From the NCBI GenBank assembly GCA_026210745.1, contig CP110631.1, forward strand, positions 4,154,001 to 4,218,000: a DNA stretch of 64,000 nt. Direction: 5' to 3'. The position numbers and the translations under genes were made by a program. The notes beneath the pieces were generated by a model. The model ran no database searches, was not told the DNA's origin, and saw nothing but the letters and a program-made list of their open reading frames with translations. Numbering within the stretch: the stretch's first letter is position 1; the number at the start of each line of letters is the position of its first letter. Positions 10,319 through 20,080 of this stretch are shown here, in pieces. This DNA comes from Exobasidium rhododendri (lineage: Eukaryota; Basidiomycota; Exobasidiomycetes; Exobasidiales; Exobasidiaceae).

Positions 10319-12079
10319 ATGCAAATGCGGAATCAGATCTGCCTTGCCTTGACTATCGTCAGCGCTCTTGTGCATCTCCCCTTGTCGTGCTACGCGCAGG
10401 TGCAACCGACCGCCACATATAACCCCCCTCCAGCTGCTTCCGGCACCGTCTCGTCCTCGTCAGCTGAACCCGACACGCAATGGAGTAACCTGATGGGAAA
10501 CCTGCTCTACTTCTACGACGTTCAACGATCAGGGACGTTGCCTGATAACTTTCGAGTCAGTTGGCGAAACGACACCAACTACCTCACTGATGGCTCTGAT
10601 GTAAGTTTGAATCTCAACGATGGATTCTTTGATGCCGGTAACTTCATCAAAGCAACATTTCCATTGTGCTGGGTCATCACGCAACTCTCGTGGGGCGCAA
10701 TGATGTTTGGAAGCGGATACGACGCTGCTGGCCAGACTGCGTATCTGGACGAAACTTTGCGAGTAGGACTGGACTGGTTGATCGAAGCTGCATCAAAGGA
10801 CGATACACTGGTCGTCTTGGTGGGAAACGACGGGGTGTACTGGGGCAGTGATCAGACGATTCCTACAAATCGACCGTCCTACGAGATCACTCGACAGAAG
10901 CCTGGAACGGATGTGTTTGGCTCGTGTGCTACTGCCTTTACAACGGCCTCCATGCTCTACAACGGCACTACCTTGCCCACCTCGCAGACCAAAAATGGAA
11001 CAGCAGCCTCCCTCTCCAACGCAACCTACTCGAGTACTCTCCTCACGAACGCGGAAAAGCTCTTCAACCTAGCACAAACTTCCACACCTCAACAAGTGTA
11101 TCAGAAGGCCGTTTCCGGTGTGTCGTGGGCGTATCCTAGTACAGATTATGCAGATGAGTTGGTTCTCTCTTCGACCTTCCTGGCCATGGCAACAGGCAAT
11201 CAGACCTACGCAGACTATGCTCAGCAGACGTTCACATCAAATCAGTTCCCCTATACTTATGGCGCATTGAACTGGGATCAACATACGCCTGCTACTCCCG
11301 TTGCTCTTGCTCAACTAGCCATCCTGCGACCGAGCATGGGTGTCAGTTTCTCTTCTTACCAAAACAGCTCTGAAATATGGCTAGACAACATCGTCAACAA
11401 CCGAATGCAGGACACTCTGACGACGCCTGGTGGCCTGTTCTACTTCCAGGGTGACAGTGATGATGCAAGCTTGAATCCTTCTCTCAATGCAGCTTTCCTC
11501 ATGACAATCTACCAAGGCATGGCATCGACAAGCAGTAAGACTAGTCAGTATCAGACTTGGTCGCAAAGCCAAGTCGACTACGCACTAGGCAAGAACCCAA
11601 TGAATGCCGTTTATCCTGTCGGAATGCACCCAAACAGTCCTTTGAATCCTCAATCTTCCTTGGCAAGTGGTGGCACCAACGCGAATGATATTGACAATTC
11701 ACCGCCGGTCGAGAGGTGGGTACTTTATGGAGGCTTAGTCGGTGGACCAAACAAAGAAGACAACTACTACGACGAAAGGAGTGACTACACCCAGACAGAA
11801 GTGGCTTTGGACAGTCAGTCTGCTCTACTTTCCATTGCAGCGTATCACTTGGTCAGCAACTCTACCGATCCTTACTTTGTGGGGGTGACACAAGCAAGAG
11901 TCATTCTACCATACCCTGATGAAGGCAGCGGTAGTGGTGGTGGTCTTAGTGCAGGAGCGAAGGCTGGAATAGCCGTCGGCGTGATAGTCGGTGTGTTGGC
12001 CATCGTAGGAGCGGTAGTCTTTTGGAAGCGGGAGAGCATTAGGAGCTGGTCTCGTCAACGTCGTATCACAAAGTACTAG
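10319..12079 (+). CDS. glycoside hydrolase family 9 (endoglucanase-like), membrane-anchored
   Basis: A single exon of 586 residues. It has a signal peptide (residues 1-26, ICLALTIVSALVHLPLSCYA) and a Ser/Pro linker. The GH9 catalytic domain then begins at YFYDVQRSGTLPDNFRVSWR. The block around DGFFDAGNFIKATFPLCW corresponds to the family motif that carries the nucleophilic-water aspartates. Here the second position is Asn108 rather than Asp, while Asp105 is kept. The acid region ERSDYTQTEVALD, with Glu494, is intact, as is YPVGMHPNSP. The C-terminus has a Gly/Ser spacer, one membrane segment (about 546-567) and a short basic tail (WKRESIRSWSRQRR), so it is a type-I surface protein. GH9 enzymes cut beta-1,4-glucans. 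The substrate here could be a plant or the fungus's own wall glucan. Confidence 0.88.
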   Translation: MQMRNQICLALTIVSALVHLPLSCYAQVQPTATYNPPPAASGTVSSSSAEPDTQWSNLMGNLLYFYDVQRSGTLPDNFRVSWRNDTNYLTDGSDVSLNLNDGFFDAGNFIKATFPLCWVITQLSWGAMMFGSGYDAAGQTAYLDETLRVGLDWLIEAASKDDTLVVLVGNDGVYWGSDQTIPTNRPSYEITRQKPGTDVFGSCATAFTTASMLYNGTTLPTSQTKNGTAASLSNATYSSTLLTNAEKLFNLAQTSTPQQVYQKAVSGVSWAYPSTDYADELVLSSTFLAMATGNQTYADYAQQTFTSNQFPYTYGALNWDQHTPATPVALAQLAILRPSMGVSFSSYQNSSEIWLDNIVNNRMQDTLTTPGGLFYFQGDSDDASLNPSLNAAFLMTIYQGMASTSSKTSQYQTWSQSQVDYALGKNPMNAVYPVGMHPNSPLNPQSSLASGGTNANDIDNSPPVERWVLYGGLVGGPNKEDNYYDERSDYTQTEVALDSQSALLSIAAYHLVSNSTDPYFVGVTQARVILPYPDEGSGSGGGLSAGAKAGIAVGVIVGVLAIVGAVVFWKRESIRSWSRQRRITKY

Positions 12080-12275
12080 ACCGTTTCCCGCGTCCCCCTT
12101 TCAACCTTCTTCTGGGCCACCCTTCCTATCTCAATCTCGCTGCGTCACTCGTCCTATGCACCGCACCATCATCAATGTACGTTATCACTAACCTCGTCAA
12201 TAAATAATTATGCTAGAACTATCAGGTACAGCAAAGGGGAAGCCCAAAGTACAACTACAAGGGATTCAAGGAAGG

Positions 12276-15200
12276 CTAAGCGAGAGAAGGGGACTTCATG
12301 CTCTCCACGCTTTCCTCTGTGAGTGGGTGGTCAATGACTTCTTGGTTCACTGATGCTGGTGAATCGTTGCTTTCGGTTCCTTCCTCGTATTGGCGATTCG
12401 ATGAGATGATCCCGTTGAAGAGATGAAAGTGATGACCAGCGTCTATGGACAATTTGCGATTGGAAGAGGAGATCGTTCTGTGGGCGAGAGGAGAAGGTGT
12501 GGGAGAGGGTAACGTAGGCACATGAGAATAAGGAAGACCTCCTTCCAAGCTGCCGACATGATCCTTGAGGGTGCTGAACTGCTTCGAGACTAGTGGCAGG
12601 CTCAGTCTCTTTAGTTGCCTGGAAGTTTCTCTGCCGCTGGCCATACTTGGCGTACTCGGCGTACTTGAATCTACTGGACTGATGAGGGAAAAGGACGAAG
12701 GAGGTGGTACACCATGACCAGAGGAAGAGCCTGAACCGCCACCGCTAGCAGATATGTAACTGTAACTCGCTTGATGTCTCTTTCGATCTTGATGTTGTGC
12801 CAGCTGAACCTTTCTCAATTCGTCACGAAGCTGCTTGTAGGCTGATCGAATTTGGACTTCCCTCGTTCTCTTCTCTGCCAAGTCAGCTAGCAGTATGTTG
12901 ATCTGATCCGCTCTTCCTGCTGGCAGAGATGCCAGTTGCTCTTCGTTGGTACTTGCCGCCCCTCCACTGAGTGCCACAGCTGCTCGAAGTTCGGCAATGT
13001 CCTTTTCTTGCTGAACCAGCTTGTCTCGCAGCGCTTCTTCCACATCAGAAGGACCGCTTGCAATCAAAGGAGAGAGTGAGCCAACGGAAGCTTCGTCGCC
13101 CCCTCTTTTTTTGAGATCCTGCAATTGAGCGTCTGTCGCTGCCTCTCTCTTCTGACTTTCTTGCAGTTGACCCGTGAGGAATGCGATTTGGTCTTCTAGC
13201 GAGCTCTCATTCGGAGGAGAAGTTCTTGCCGGTGTGCTGCTCTTTCCCTGTCCTGCTGCTACGTGAAGTCGCAGAGACGCCAATTCATCCTGCATCTCCT
13301 TCCACTCTCCGGCAGCACATTCCAACTCTATCGTACCGCTGTCTCCTTTGAAGCGCTGTAAGTCTCTTCGAAGCGATGACACTTCTTCGACATGCCTTGA
13401 CTCAGCCTTCAGCAGCACATCCTTTGTCTCGTTGTGCGCATCCTTCGTCTCGTTGTGCGCTTTCTGCTCAACTTGTAGTGCTTTAATTGCACTTGTCCTT
13501 TCCCCTTCCGTCTTGGCCAGTTCCATCTTGGCCGATCGTAGCAGACTTGCCCCCTTTTCCCTCCTCGATTCTTCCTCTGCTAGCATTCCCTTCATTCTCA
13601 ACGTTTCTGCCCTTGCCGTCACTTGATCACTGTGAGCTCTGTCCAGCTCTTCCGTCAGCCTGACACAGCTCATTCGATGTGTTTCCGATTCGTTGATCCC
13701 TTCATCCAACTCATCGTTCAGCTCATCAATCTCCTTCTCATATGCTTCCAACTCCAATTGATGCGTCTCCAGCATGTAGTCCATTATGCTCCTTTGCTGA
13801 TCCAAGAGATCCAATAGCTTTCGAATCTCATCGACGGACAACGCCAACTTGGATGACATGGTGGTAAGGTATTGACTCAGATCTTCTCCATCTCCTACCC
13901 CTTCCAACGGCGTCGTAGCTCGTATCACCTTTTCCAGCGTCCTCTTCTCTGCCTGAAGTTGCTTGAATGCAATGGCAATCTCCCCATACGCACCAACGAA
14001 TCTACCTTCTGTTCTCTTCAGTCGTCCCATCGTGTCGTCTGGACTCACCACTCGGCTTCGGTCTACTTCCATCTCCGATCTTCTATTCTGCAGAGGTGGA
14101 AAGGTGTCGTGCAGATTAGGCGTGCTGTATCCCCCGTCGGAATGACTGATGCTCAACGTGGGCGTGCCTCCACTGGGAGTCCAAGGCTCTACTTGACCTT
14201 GCCGACTTGCAGTTCCCGCAGCAGAGGTTAGTGTAGAGTCTGCCACTTGATGAGCTCTTGCTGCAATGATGGCCTTCATCGGTGTCTTGATCGTCGTCCA
14301 AGCACTCGGTGGTCCTGCCGTCGCCTTGTTCGGTAGAGTCGACACTGACTCTCCGATCGGCGGGGATGTCTTTGATTCAATTTGAGCGCGCAGCCTACCT
14401 ACCACATTGAGCAGTTGACCATTGTGTCCATCTTCCGACTTCAACGAACTCCTTGCAGTCAAGGGCGGAACTGACTCTGTGCGGACAAGGAGAGGTGGCT
14501 TGTATGTACCCGTTGATGTCACTCGAGTGACTACAGCTTCTTCCTCTTCTTCGCCGTCATCGTCGTCGTCTTCTTGATCATCGTCTTCGTCGATACGTTC
14601 ACCGCCCTCTGAGGATACCTCGTCGTAGGGTAGGAGAGTCCTGCCATCAACATCATCGTTGACGGCTGCTGGCGTCTTATTTGATTCCTTGCCGTCCTCT
14701 GCGTTTGCGCCTATAAGTGGAGGAGGTCTCATACTGCTCAAATCTCTCCTTTCCTCCTGCCCGTCTTGGTGGTACTTTGGAGACGACATGGCTGGAGCAC
14801 TGCTACGCTTCGGTGAAGTCATCTTTGCTACGTTCCTCATCGACGCGCGCTTCTCATTGAATGATGGCTCAAGTGCCACCTTGTCCAGTGTAGCTTGTGC
14901 GCTCTCCCCTCCTGCTATAGTGGAGACATGATTGGCAAAGACCATCGCGGCCGATTTGCCAGCTAAAGCGGAAGCGGAAACAGATTTCGTACTTCGATGT
15001 CGACCAGCACTGCCAGGAGTCCTTGGTGACTCTTGACTCGACTTAGCAGACATTGGGACGTCGGTGTAGATGTTCGTCGGAATGGGATCACTTTCTTGTC
15101 GTAGTCGATTCTTGTTCGATTGAGTGTTTTGTGCCATTGCAAAGGCAGCCATGAGAGGGCCAGCTTCATCGGAAAAGGTGTTGACTTTTGGACTGAGAAG

Positions 15201-16922
15201 GTGACCGTTCTTGAACGAGTGTCTCGCGTTGCCCGAGGCAGGCGTAGGTGGTAGGGGTGGAAGTGGCTCAGCGGGGGGCATACTTGGTGGCGGAGTCTTG
15301 CCTGCCATGGTAGGACTGGCAAGGGTTCGAGCGTAGGCGGTCAACGTTGGTGTCTTGACGATGGAAGAGTGTCCGTTTGGAGACAGACTCAAGGCGGCCG
15401 GTCGACTTTTCCTCTTGATGCCTCCTCCATTCAGCGGTGACGAGACGAGGGAGGAAGGACCGCTAGCAGCGATGCTTGGCGAGGTGGGAAAAGATGACTC
15501 CAGTGCAGCGAGCCTGCTTGCAGAAGGCTTCAAAGACGAATGAGTAGAGATCGAATCAGATGCCGTCACAAAGCTGTCAACACTACGCAGTGTAGTACTG
15601 GCGATTGGCATCGACAAAGGTGAAGACGAAGAAGATGATGATGATGTTGCTGATGAAGCAGCAGGAGCTGCACTTACAACGACATGGCTGGATGGCAAGT
15701 CTGCTCCTCCTACGATCCCCAAACCCGCCATTGACAATAGTTTCCTTCGAGAATGCTGATCGTTGTTCGACTCTTGACTGCTACCGCTTTCCACCTTCGG
15801 ACCGAGATCGCCATGCGAATTGCTAGTCTGGGCTGTGCTTGTACTATGCTCACTATCGCTTGATTTGAACTTGCTCAGCATGGTATCATTGAAATGCGTT
15901 TCCTCCTCTGTACCAGACCTTTCTTCTCTCTCGATCTGATCATCCAGAGTGGAATAATCCGCCCAGTCTCCTTTACTCCATCGGAAGCTCTTCGTCGAAT
16001 AGACGCTGCCATCTGACATTCTATTCTGTTCGGCAGAATTCGATCCATCAGGCTCCAGCCGACCAGCCGTAGGGGCCTCCGTGTCACCAACGGCGAAATT
16101 GGCAGCTTTGGGCGTGCTACCTTCCGACTCGACAAACGATCTAGCAGTGAAGCAAGCTTCACTTCTGGTGCTTCCCAGATCACTGCCTGACTCCGAAACA
16201 GACTTGGGAATACTTCCAGAGGGTGACGTCCTTCCGGATATACTATCAGGAGACTTGAGTGCCGATGGTATCACCGTCGTCGGTGAAAAGACATTACCCG
16301 CCTCTTTCGCCAGATTAGCAGCAGCTACATGCTGTGCTCGAAGCGCAATAGCTTGAGCGAGTGTCTGAATATTTGTTGAAGTCTTTGCCATCGCACCTTC
16401 GCTCTGACCGCCCTGATTCCCGGTGGAATCTCTTCGTACAGGAATACTCGGCATCAGTTGTCGCTTTGCTGCCGCTGGATTTCGACTAGTGGGACTTAAG
16501 TTGCTTCCGGTGGAGCCACTTGAATGGGTTCGATCATGGTAAAGTGGGCGATCATGTGCTGCTTGAACGATGGGTATACGATTCATCGCAGGGGATTGAC
16601 GATCTGAGGTTGCGGCTGGGGCGGGTCGTAGAGGTGATCGAATAGGCGTCTGTATCGCTTTCGTATTGTAGGCGGTTGACTTGATTGGAGTGACATTCCA
16701 ATCGGGCGTCGTCTGGACTGTATCGGAAGGTGAGGGGGTATTTGAGAAGAGTCGATCAGCTCGATCTTCGTCCTCTGTCTCGTCCGAGGGGTCATTGCTG
16801 GTCTGCTTGGAAGTACTTAGTTGGAGTGGTGAGTTGAGAAGATCTCCTGACACCTGTTGCCACGAGTCCGACCCCTTCTGGTCATGGAGATGCTGAACGT
16901 TCCAAGCGGCCATCGAGCCCAT
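12276..16922 (-). CDS. large Ser-rich coiled-coil protein, function unknown
   Basis: One uninterrupted exon of 1548 residues. Residues 1 to about 960 are Ser/Thr/Pro-rich, apparently disordered, with an acidic run (EDDDQEDDDDDGEEEEEA). A conserved-looking entry GAYGEIAIAFKQLQAEKRT at about 965 leads into a helical region. That region contains DEIRKLLDLLDQQRSIMDYM and ETHQLELEAYEKEIDELND, and continues as a heptad-rich coiled coil to about residue 1380 with a duplicated HNETKDAHNETKD segment. The tail is again Ser/Pro-rich. The architecture resembles fungal cortical, septation or spindle-pole scaffolds, but I do not recognise a named family and assign no function. The start is the first ATG of the frame. 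The stop lies 196 bases beyond the convergent GH9 stop. Confidence 0.8.
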   Translation of the reverse strand: MGSMAAWNVQHLHDQKGSDSWQQVSGDLLNSPLQLSTSKQTSNDPSDETEDEDRADRLFSNTPSPSDTVQTTPDWNVTPIKSTAYNTKAIQTPIRSPLRPAPAATSDRQSPAMNRIPIVQAAHDRPLYHDRTHSSGSTGSNLSPTSRNPAAAKRQLMPSIPVRRDSTGNQGGQSEGAMAKTSTNIQTLAQAIALRAQHVAAANLAKEAGNVFSPTTVIPSALKSPDSISGRTSPSGSIPKSVSESGSDLGSTRSEACFTARSFVESEGSTPKAANFAVGDTEAPTAGRLEPDGSNSAEQNRMSDGSVYSTKSFRWSKGDWADYSTLDDQIEREERSGTEEETHFNDTMLSKFKSSDSEHSTSTAQTSNSHGDLGPKVESGSSQESNNDQHSRRKLLSMAGLGIVGGADLPSSHVVVSAAPAASSATSSSSSSSSPLSMPIASTTLRSVDSFVTASDSISTHSSLKPSASRLAALESSFPTSPSIAASGPSSLVSSPLNGGGIKRKSRPAALSLSPNGHSSIVKTPTLTAYARTLASPTMAGKTPPPSMPPAEPLPPLPPTPASGNARHSFKNGHLLSPKVNTFSDEAGPLMAAFAMAQNTQSNKNRLRQESDPIPTNIYTDVPMSAKSSQESPRTPGSAGRHRSTKSVSASALAGKSAAMVFANHVSTIAGGESAQATLDKVALEPSFNEKRASMRNVAKMTSPKRSSAPAMSSPKYHQDGQEERRDLSSMRPPPLIGANAEDGKESNKTPAAVNDDVDGRTLLPYDEVSSEGGERIDEDDDQEDDDDDGEEEEEAVVTRVTSTGTYKPPLLVRTESVPPLTARSSLKSEDGHNGQLLNVVGRLRAQIESKTSPPIGESVSTLPNKATAGPPSAWTTIKTPMKAIIAARAHQVADSTLTSAAGTASRQGQVEPWTPSGGTPTLSISHSDGGYSTPNLHDTFPPLQNRRSEMEVDRSRVVSPDDTMGRLKRTEGRFVGAYGEIAIAFKQLQAEKRTLEKVIRATTPLEGVGDGEDLSQYLTTMSSKLALSVDEIRKLLDLLDQQRSIMDYMLETHQLELEAYEKEIDELNDELDEGINESETHRMSCVRLTEELDRAHSDQVTARAETLRMKGMLAEEESRREKGASLLRSAKMELAKTEGERTSAIKALQVEQKAHNETKDAHNETKDVLLKAESRHVEEVSSLRRDLQRFKGDSGTIELECAAGEWKEMQDELASLRLHVAAGQGKSSTPARTSPPNESSLEDQIAFLTGQLQESQKREAATDAQLQDLKKRGGDEASVGSLSPLIASGPSDVEEALRDKLVQQEKDIAELRAAVALSGGAASTNEEQLASLPAGRADQINILLADLAEKRTREVQIRSAYKQLRDELRKVQLAQHQDRKRHQASYSYISASGGGSGSSSGHGVPPPSSFSLISPVDSSTPSTPSMASGRETSRQLKRLSLPLVSKQFSTLKDHVGSLEGGLPYSHVPTLPSPTPSPLAHRTISSSNRKLSIDAGHHFHLFNGIISSNRQYEEGTESNDSPASVNQEVIDHPLTEESVESMKSPSLA

Positions 16923-17972
16923 GATATGCGTGTGCGTGTGCGTGTGCAGAGGAGGACAGGAGGTAGGAAGGGCGCCGATACTTCACGCGAAAATCATCCA
17001 GGTGAAGGACGGCTTGGATATTTTAGACCTTGGCCTTTCTCAGATGCAAATTGCATGCGACGATGTCGACGAAGTGGAGTAGCCGGCAGCCGGAAGAAGA
17101 GGATAGCTGAGAGAGGCTTCGATGTAACTCCTCTCAAGAGGAGCAATGGTCGTGCTGCTGGATGAGCTTCGGAGCGACAGCCGTTGCAACAAAGTCGGGA
17201 GTAAGAGAGAGAGAGAGAAAAGGCAGGGCCGAGAGGAACGACACGACACGCCGCCAAAGGAAAGAGAAAGAGAGAGATCTGCATCAGTTTAGATTTAATT
17301 CCTCCATCAACGAGACGCTAGTAGTGAATAAGATGGATTAACGGTGGACGACGCTGCTCCTTCTCGAAAGAGTCTGAATCACTACTTTATAATGACTCGG
17401 AAGTCTGCGACACTTCCAGTACATCCAATTAATATATTTTGCAGAACTGCCTATTCCGATGTAAGACCACACATAATTAAATTTCTACGTGCATAGTGGG
17501 CGGAGACGGCTTCTAAAGACTGTCTTGCTCGTTTCCACTAGTGTCTTTCGTTGCTTGCTTGCGAGAAAGGAATGAGACAGGTGCAACTCCTGAACAAGCA
17601 AATAAGGAAAGGGATATTGATACATGCGGGCTCTTACTGACTCGTTTCCGATTCCCCTTTCCTGGGACCTCAGAGTGGTGTCGAGAACGGACGGGGTGCA
17701 CCGCATAAGGTCGACTGAGCTGTCAGGGTCAAATGCCCTCTCCATACAGTGCTTTAGAAGTTGCGTTTAGGAGTTCACAGGTGCTAGTGGTCAGTCGCCA
17801 ATCTATATCGAGGCCCTAGTTCAGCTCCACAAGTTGCTATAAGATTCGGCTCTTCGGAAAGAAATTTTGAGCTGCAGTAAAATGAGATATGCTTTTTTTT
17901 TGCTTTTGGTGGATCTCTTCTACATAGTGTTAGGAAGGAGGGTCATTGAGAAGGAGGACACTGATCTTTTCT
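16923..17972. other. intergenic, about 1 kb
   Basis: This holds the promoter and leader of the coiled-coil gene, with a GT-rich run at 16929-16948 and GA runs at 17206-17219 and 17263-17277. It also holds the 3' region of the thiolase, which is AT-rich around 17425-17485. No coding signal was supported. Confidence 0.45.
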
Positions 17973-19485
17973 TTACTTCTCTCGCTGAATGATGATTGCT
18001 GAAGCACCACCGCCTCCATTGCACACACCAGCGCAACCGTATTCACCTGGCTTCAAGGCGTGCGCTAGAGTGACGACAATGCGGCAACCTGACGATCCGA
18101 TGGGGTGGCCCAAACTTACGCCTCCTCCCAATTTGTTCACTTTGGACGGATCTAAATCTAACAATTTGTTGTTGGCAATGGCTACTGCACTGAAAGCCTC
18201 GTTGATCTCCCAGAGCGCAATGTCGGATACCTTTAGACCGGCCTTCTCAAGAGCCTTGGGAATAGCAAAGGAAGGTGCGATAGGAAAGTCGATGGGTGCA
18301 CATGCGGCATCAGCAAAAGCTGGTAAGGGCGAGATGAGGGAGTAATGAGACTGGCACTGAGTAAAATAGCAACATGTCGCCCTCTATCATTTCTGCTGCC
18401 ACTCACAAATAATCTTTGCCAAGGGCTTGAGTCCAGCTTTGTCGACCTCGGCCTTGCTAGCCAGCACTACAGCACTCGCACCATCGTTGAGCGTACTGGC
18501 ATTGGCAGCGGTAACGGTTCCATTCTTGTCAAAAGCTGGTCGAAGTGTAGGCAGCTTTTCCAGTTTGATGTTCTTGTACTCTTCATCTTCAGCAATCAGA
18601 ATGTCCCCCTTTTTGTCCTTGATCGTGACGGGTACGATTTCATCTTTGAAGGCGTTGGCCTTCCAAGCGTCAGCTGATCGTTTGTACGATTCAACAGCGT
18701 ACGCATCCTGGTCTTCTCGTGTGATGGACATCTTCTTTGCGGTGTTTTCGGCGCAATTGCCCATGTGGACTTGGTTGCTGACGTCGTGTAGACCGTCTTT
18801 GATGATACCATCGGTCAGCTGCTGGTGACCAAAGGTGGCACCTCGAGTCAAGTAGTAGCTGCCGGGAAAGAGCGTATGAGCATCATTGCAGTCGTTGTCC
18901 AAGCAAGACTGAAATTTCTTGCTCCCGACGTGACTTACGGAGCATTGCTCATGCTCTCCATTCCTCCTGCGAGCATGATTCCCCTCTGACCCAACATGAT
19001 ATTTTGAGCGGCCAAGCTGATAGCCTTCATACCTGAAGCGCAGACCTTATTGATTGTAGTCGCTTCAGTGGTGTCGGGGCAGCCACTTTGAAGCACTACT
19101 TGTCGAGCGGGCGCCTGGCCGACGTTACCTTGAAGGACATTCCCAAAATAAGCCTCTTCGATTTGAGATGCCTTTAGACCAGCTCGTTCAATCGCAGCCT
19201 TTGCAGCAAAGACACCTAGTTCAGGAGCAGTCAGCTTCTTCAACGATCCATTGAAAGAGCCAATGGGCGTTCGGGTTGCGGAGAGGATGTAGACCTCGTT
19301 TGTATTGGACTATCATCAGATGGCAGAGGCGTAGAGAAATGGTGAAAGGCATGGCACTTAGCTCTTCTTTTCCTTCCAAATGGCCTTACACCCTCCTATC
19401 TCATGTTGTCATCTCGCACTCTACTCACCATGAGAGTGGCTGTTTGGGCTAGGCGTCGAATCGCTGTCGAACCAAATGCGGGCAT
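17973..19485 (-). CDS. ERG10: acetyl-CoA C-acetyltransferase (thiolase II)
   Basis: Four exons, 19429-19485, 18939-19309, 18407-18858 and 17973-18319, splice in phase to 408 residues. This thiolase condenses two acetyl-CoA to acetoacetyl-CoA, or runs the reverse reaction. Diagnostic pieces are [15 protein letters not shown], the active-site [13 protein letters not shown] (Cys109), [22 protein letters not shown] (His365) and [11 protein letters not shown] (Cys393). Length matches the family. The first exon supplies a basic, acid-free amphipathic leader ([19 protein letters not shown]), so a mitochondrial form like animal ACAT1 is likely. Translation from Met19, the last codon of exon 1, would give a cytosolic form serving the mevalonate pathway. 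The symbol follows the yeast orthologue. Compartment is inference. Confidence 0.93.
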
Positions 19486-20080
19486 CAAAAGAAGAATGGG
19501 GGAAGCGTCGAAAGGAGGAGGCACCTTCGAAAGGAGTCTTCTTTTTTTCCACTTGAAACCGGCTAATGTCTAATTTGTTCTATGCAGGCAATAATCTAAT
19601 GTCGAATTTGGCATTAGTGTAGGCATGGCTAAAGGAGTGATAGTGAATAGCATTTTTGTTGGGGTCGTGAAATAGACTTCCTTGTGTCTCTCATAGGCAA
19701 AGTCCCGTTTCCCTTCAAGAAGCGTCTTCTCTGAGTGTAATCTTGCGCTGACTGATCGAGACTGGCTCAAAAGTGTGCAGATTATCCCGTCGGCTTCATA
19801 TAAAGTCTGTTCTGCTACGTTGTGATTGATAACATTGATACTGTAACATGTCCAGATAGGCCTCAAGAAGGGAGTGAAGAAGAATTTGCTATGAGGGAAC
19901 AAGAATAGAGCCGATCCCATCATGGGCAACAAGAGAGGGGAAAAGAACGGAGGAACTGTCAGGACTTCTGTCCACATTATACAGGATTGAGAAGAAAGAA
20001 CGAAGGGGTCGGTTATGCCGGAAGCTAGTGACTTTGCTTGGAGAGCGCCAAAGGAGAGAAGAGAGAAGAAAGGAAAGACT
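19486..20080. other. intergenic: thiolase promoter and 3' region of the next gene
   Basis: About 595 bases between two minus-strand genes. The long open frame running through it on the minus strand is a shadow that continues into the next gene out of frame. No feature is supported. Confidence 0.45.

Noticed and set aside
13348-14301. Plus-strand frames rich in Ser and Leu inside 12276-16922
   Set aside because: They are antisense shadows of a coiled-coil gene, as expected from its Glu/Lys/Arg codons.
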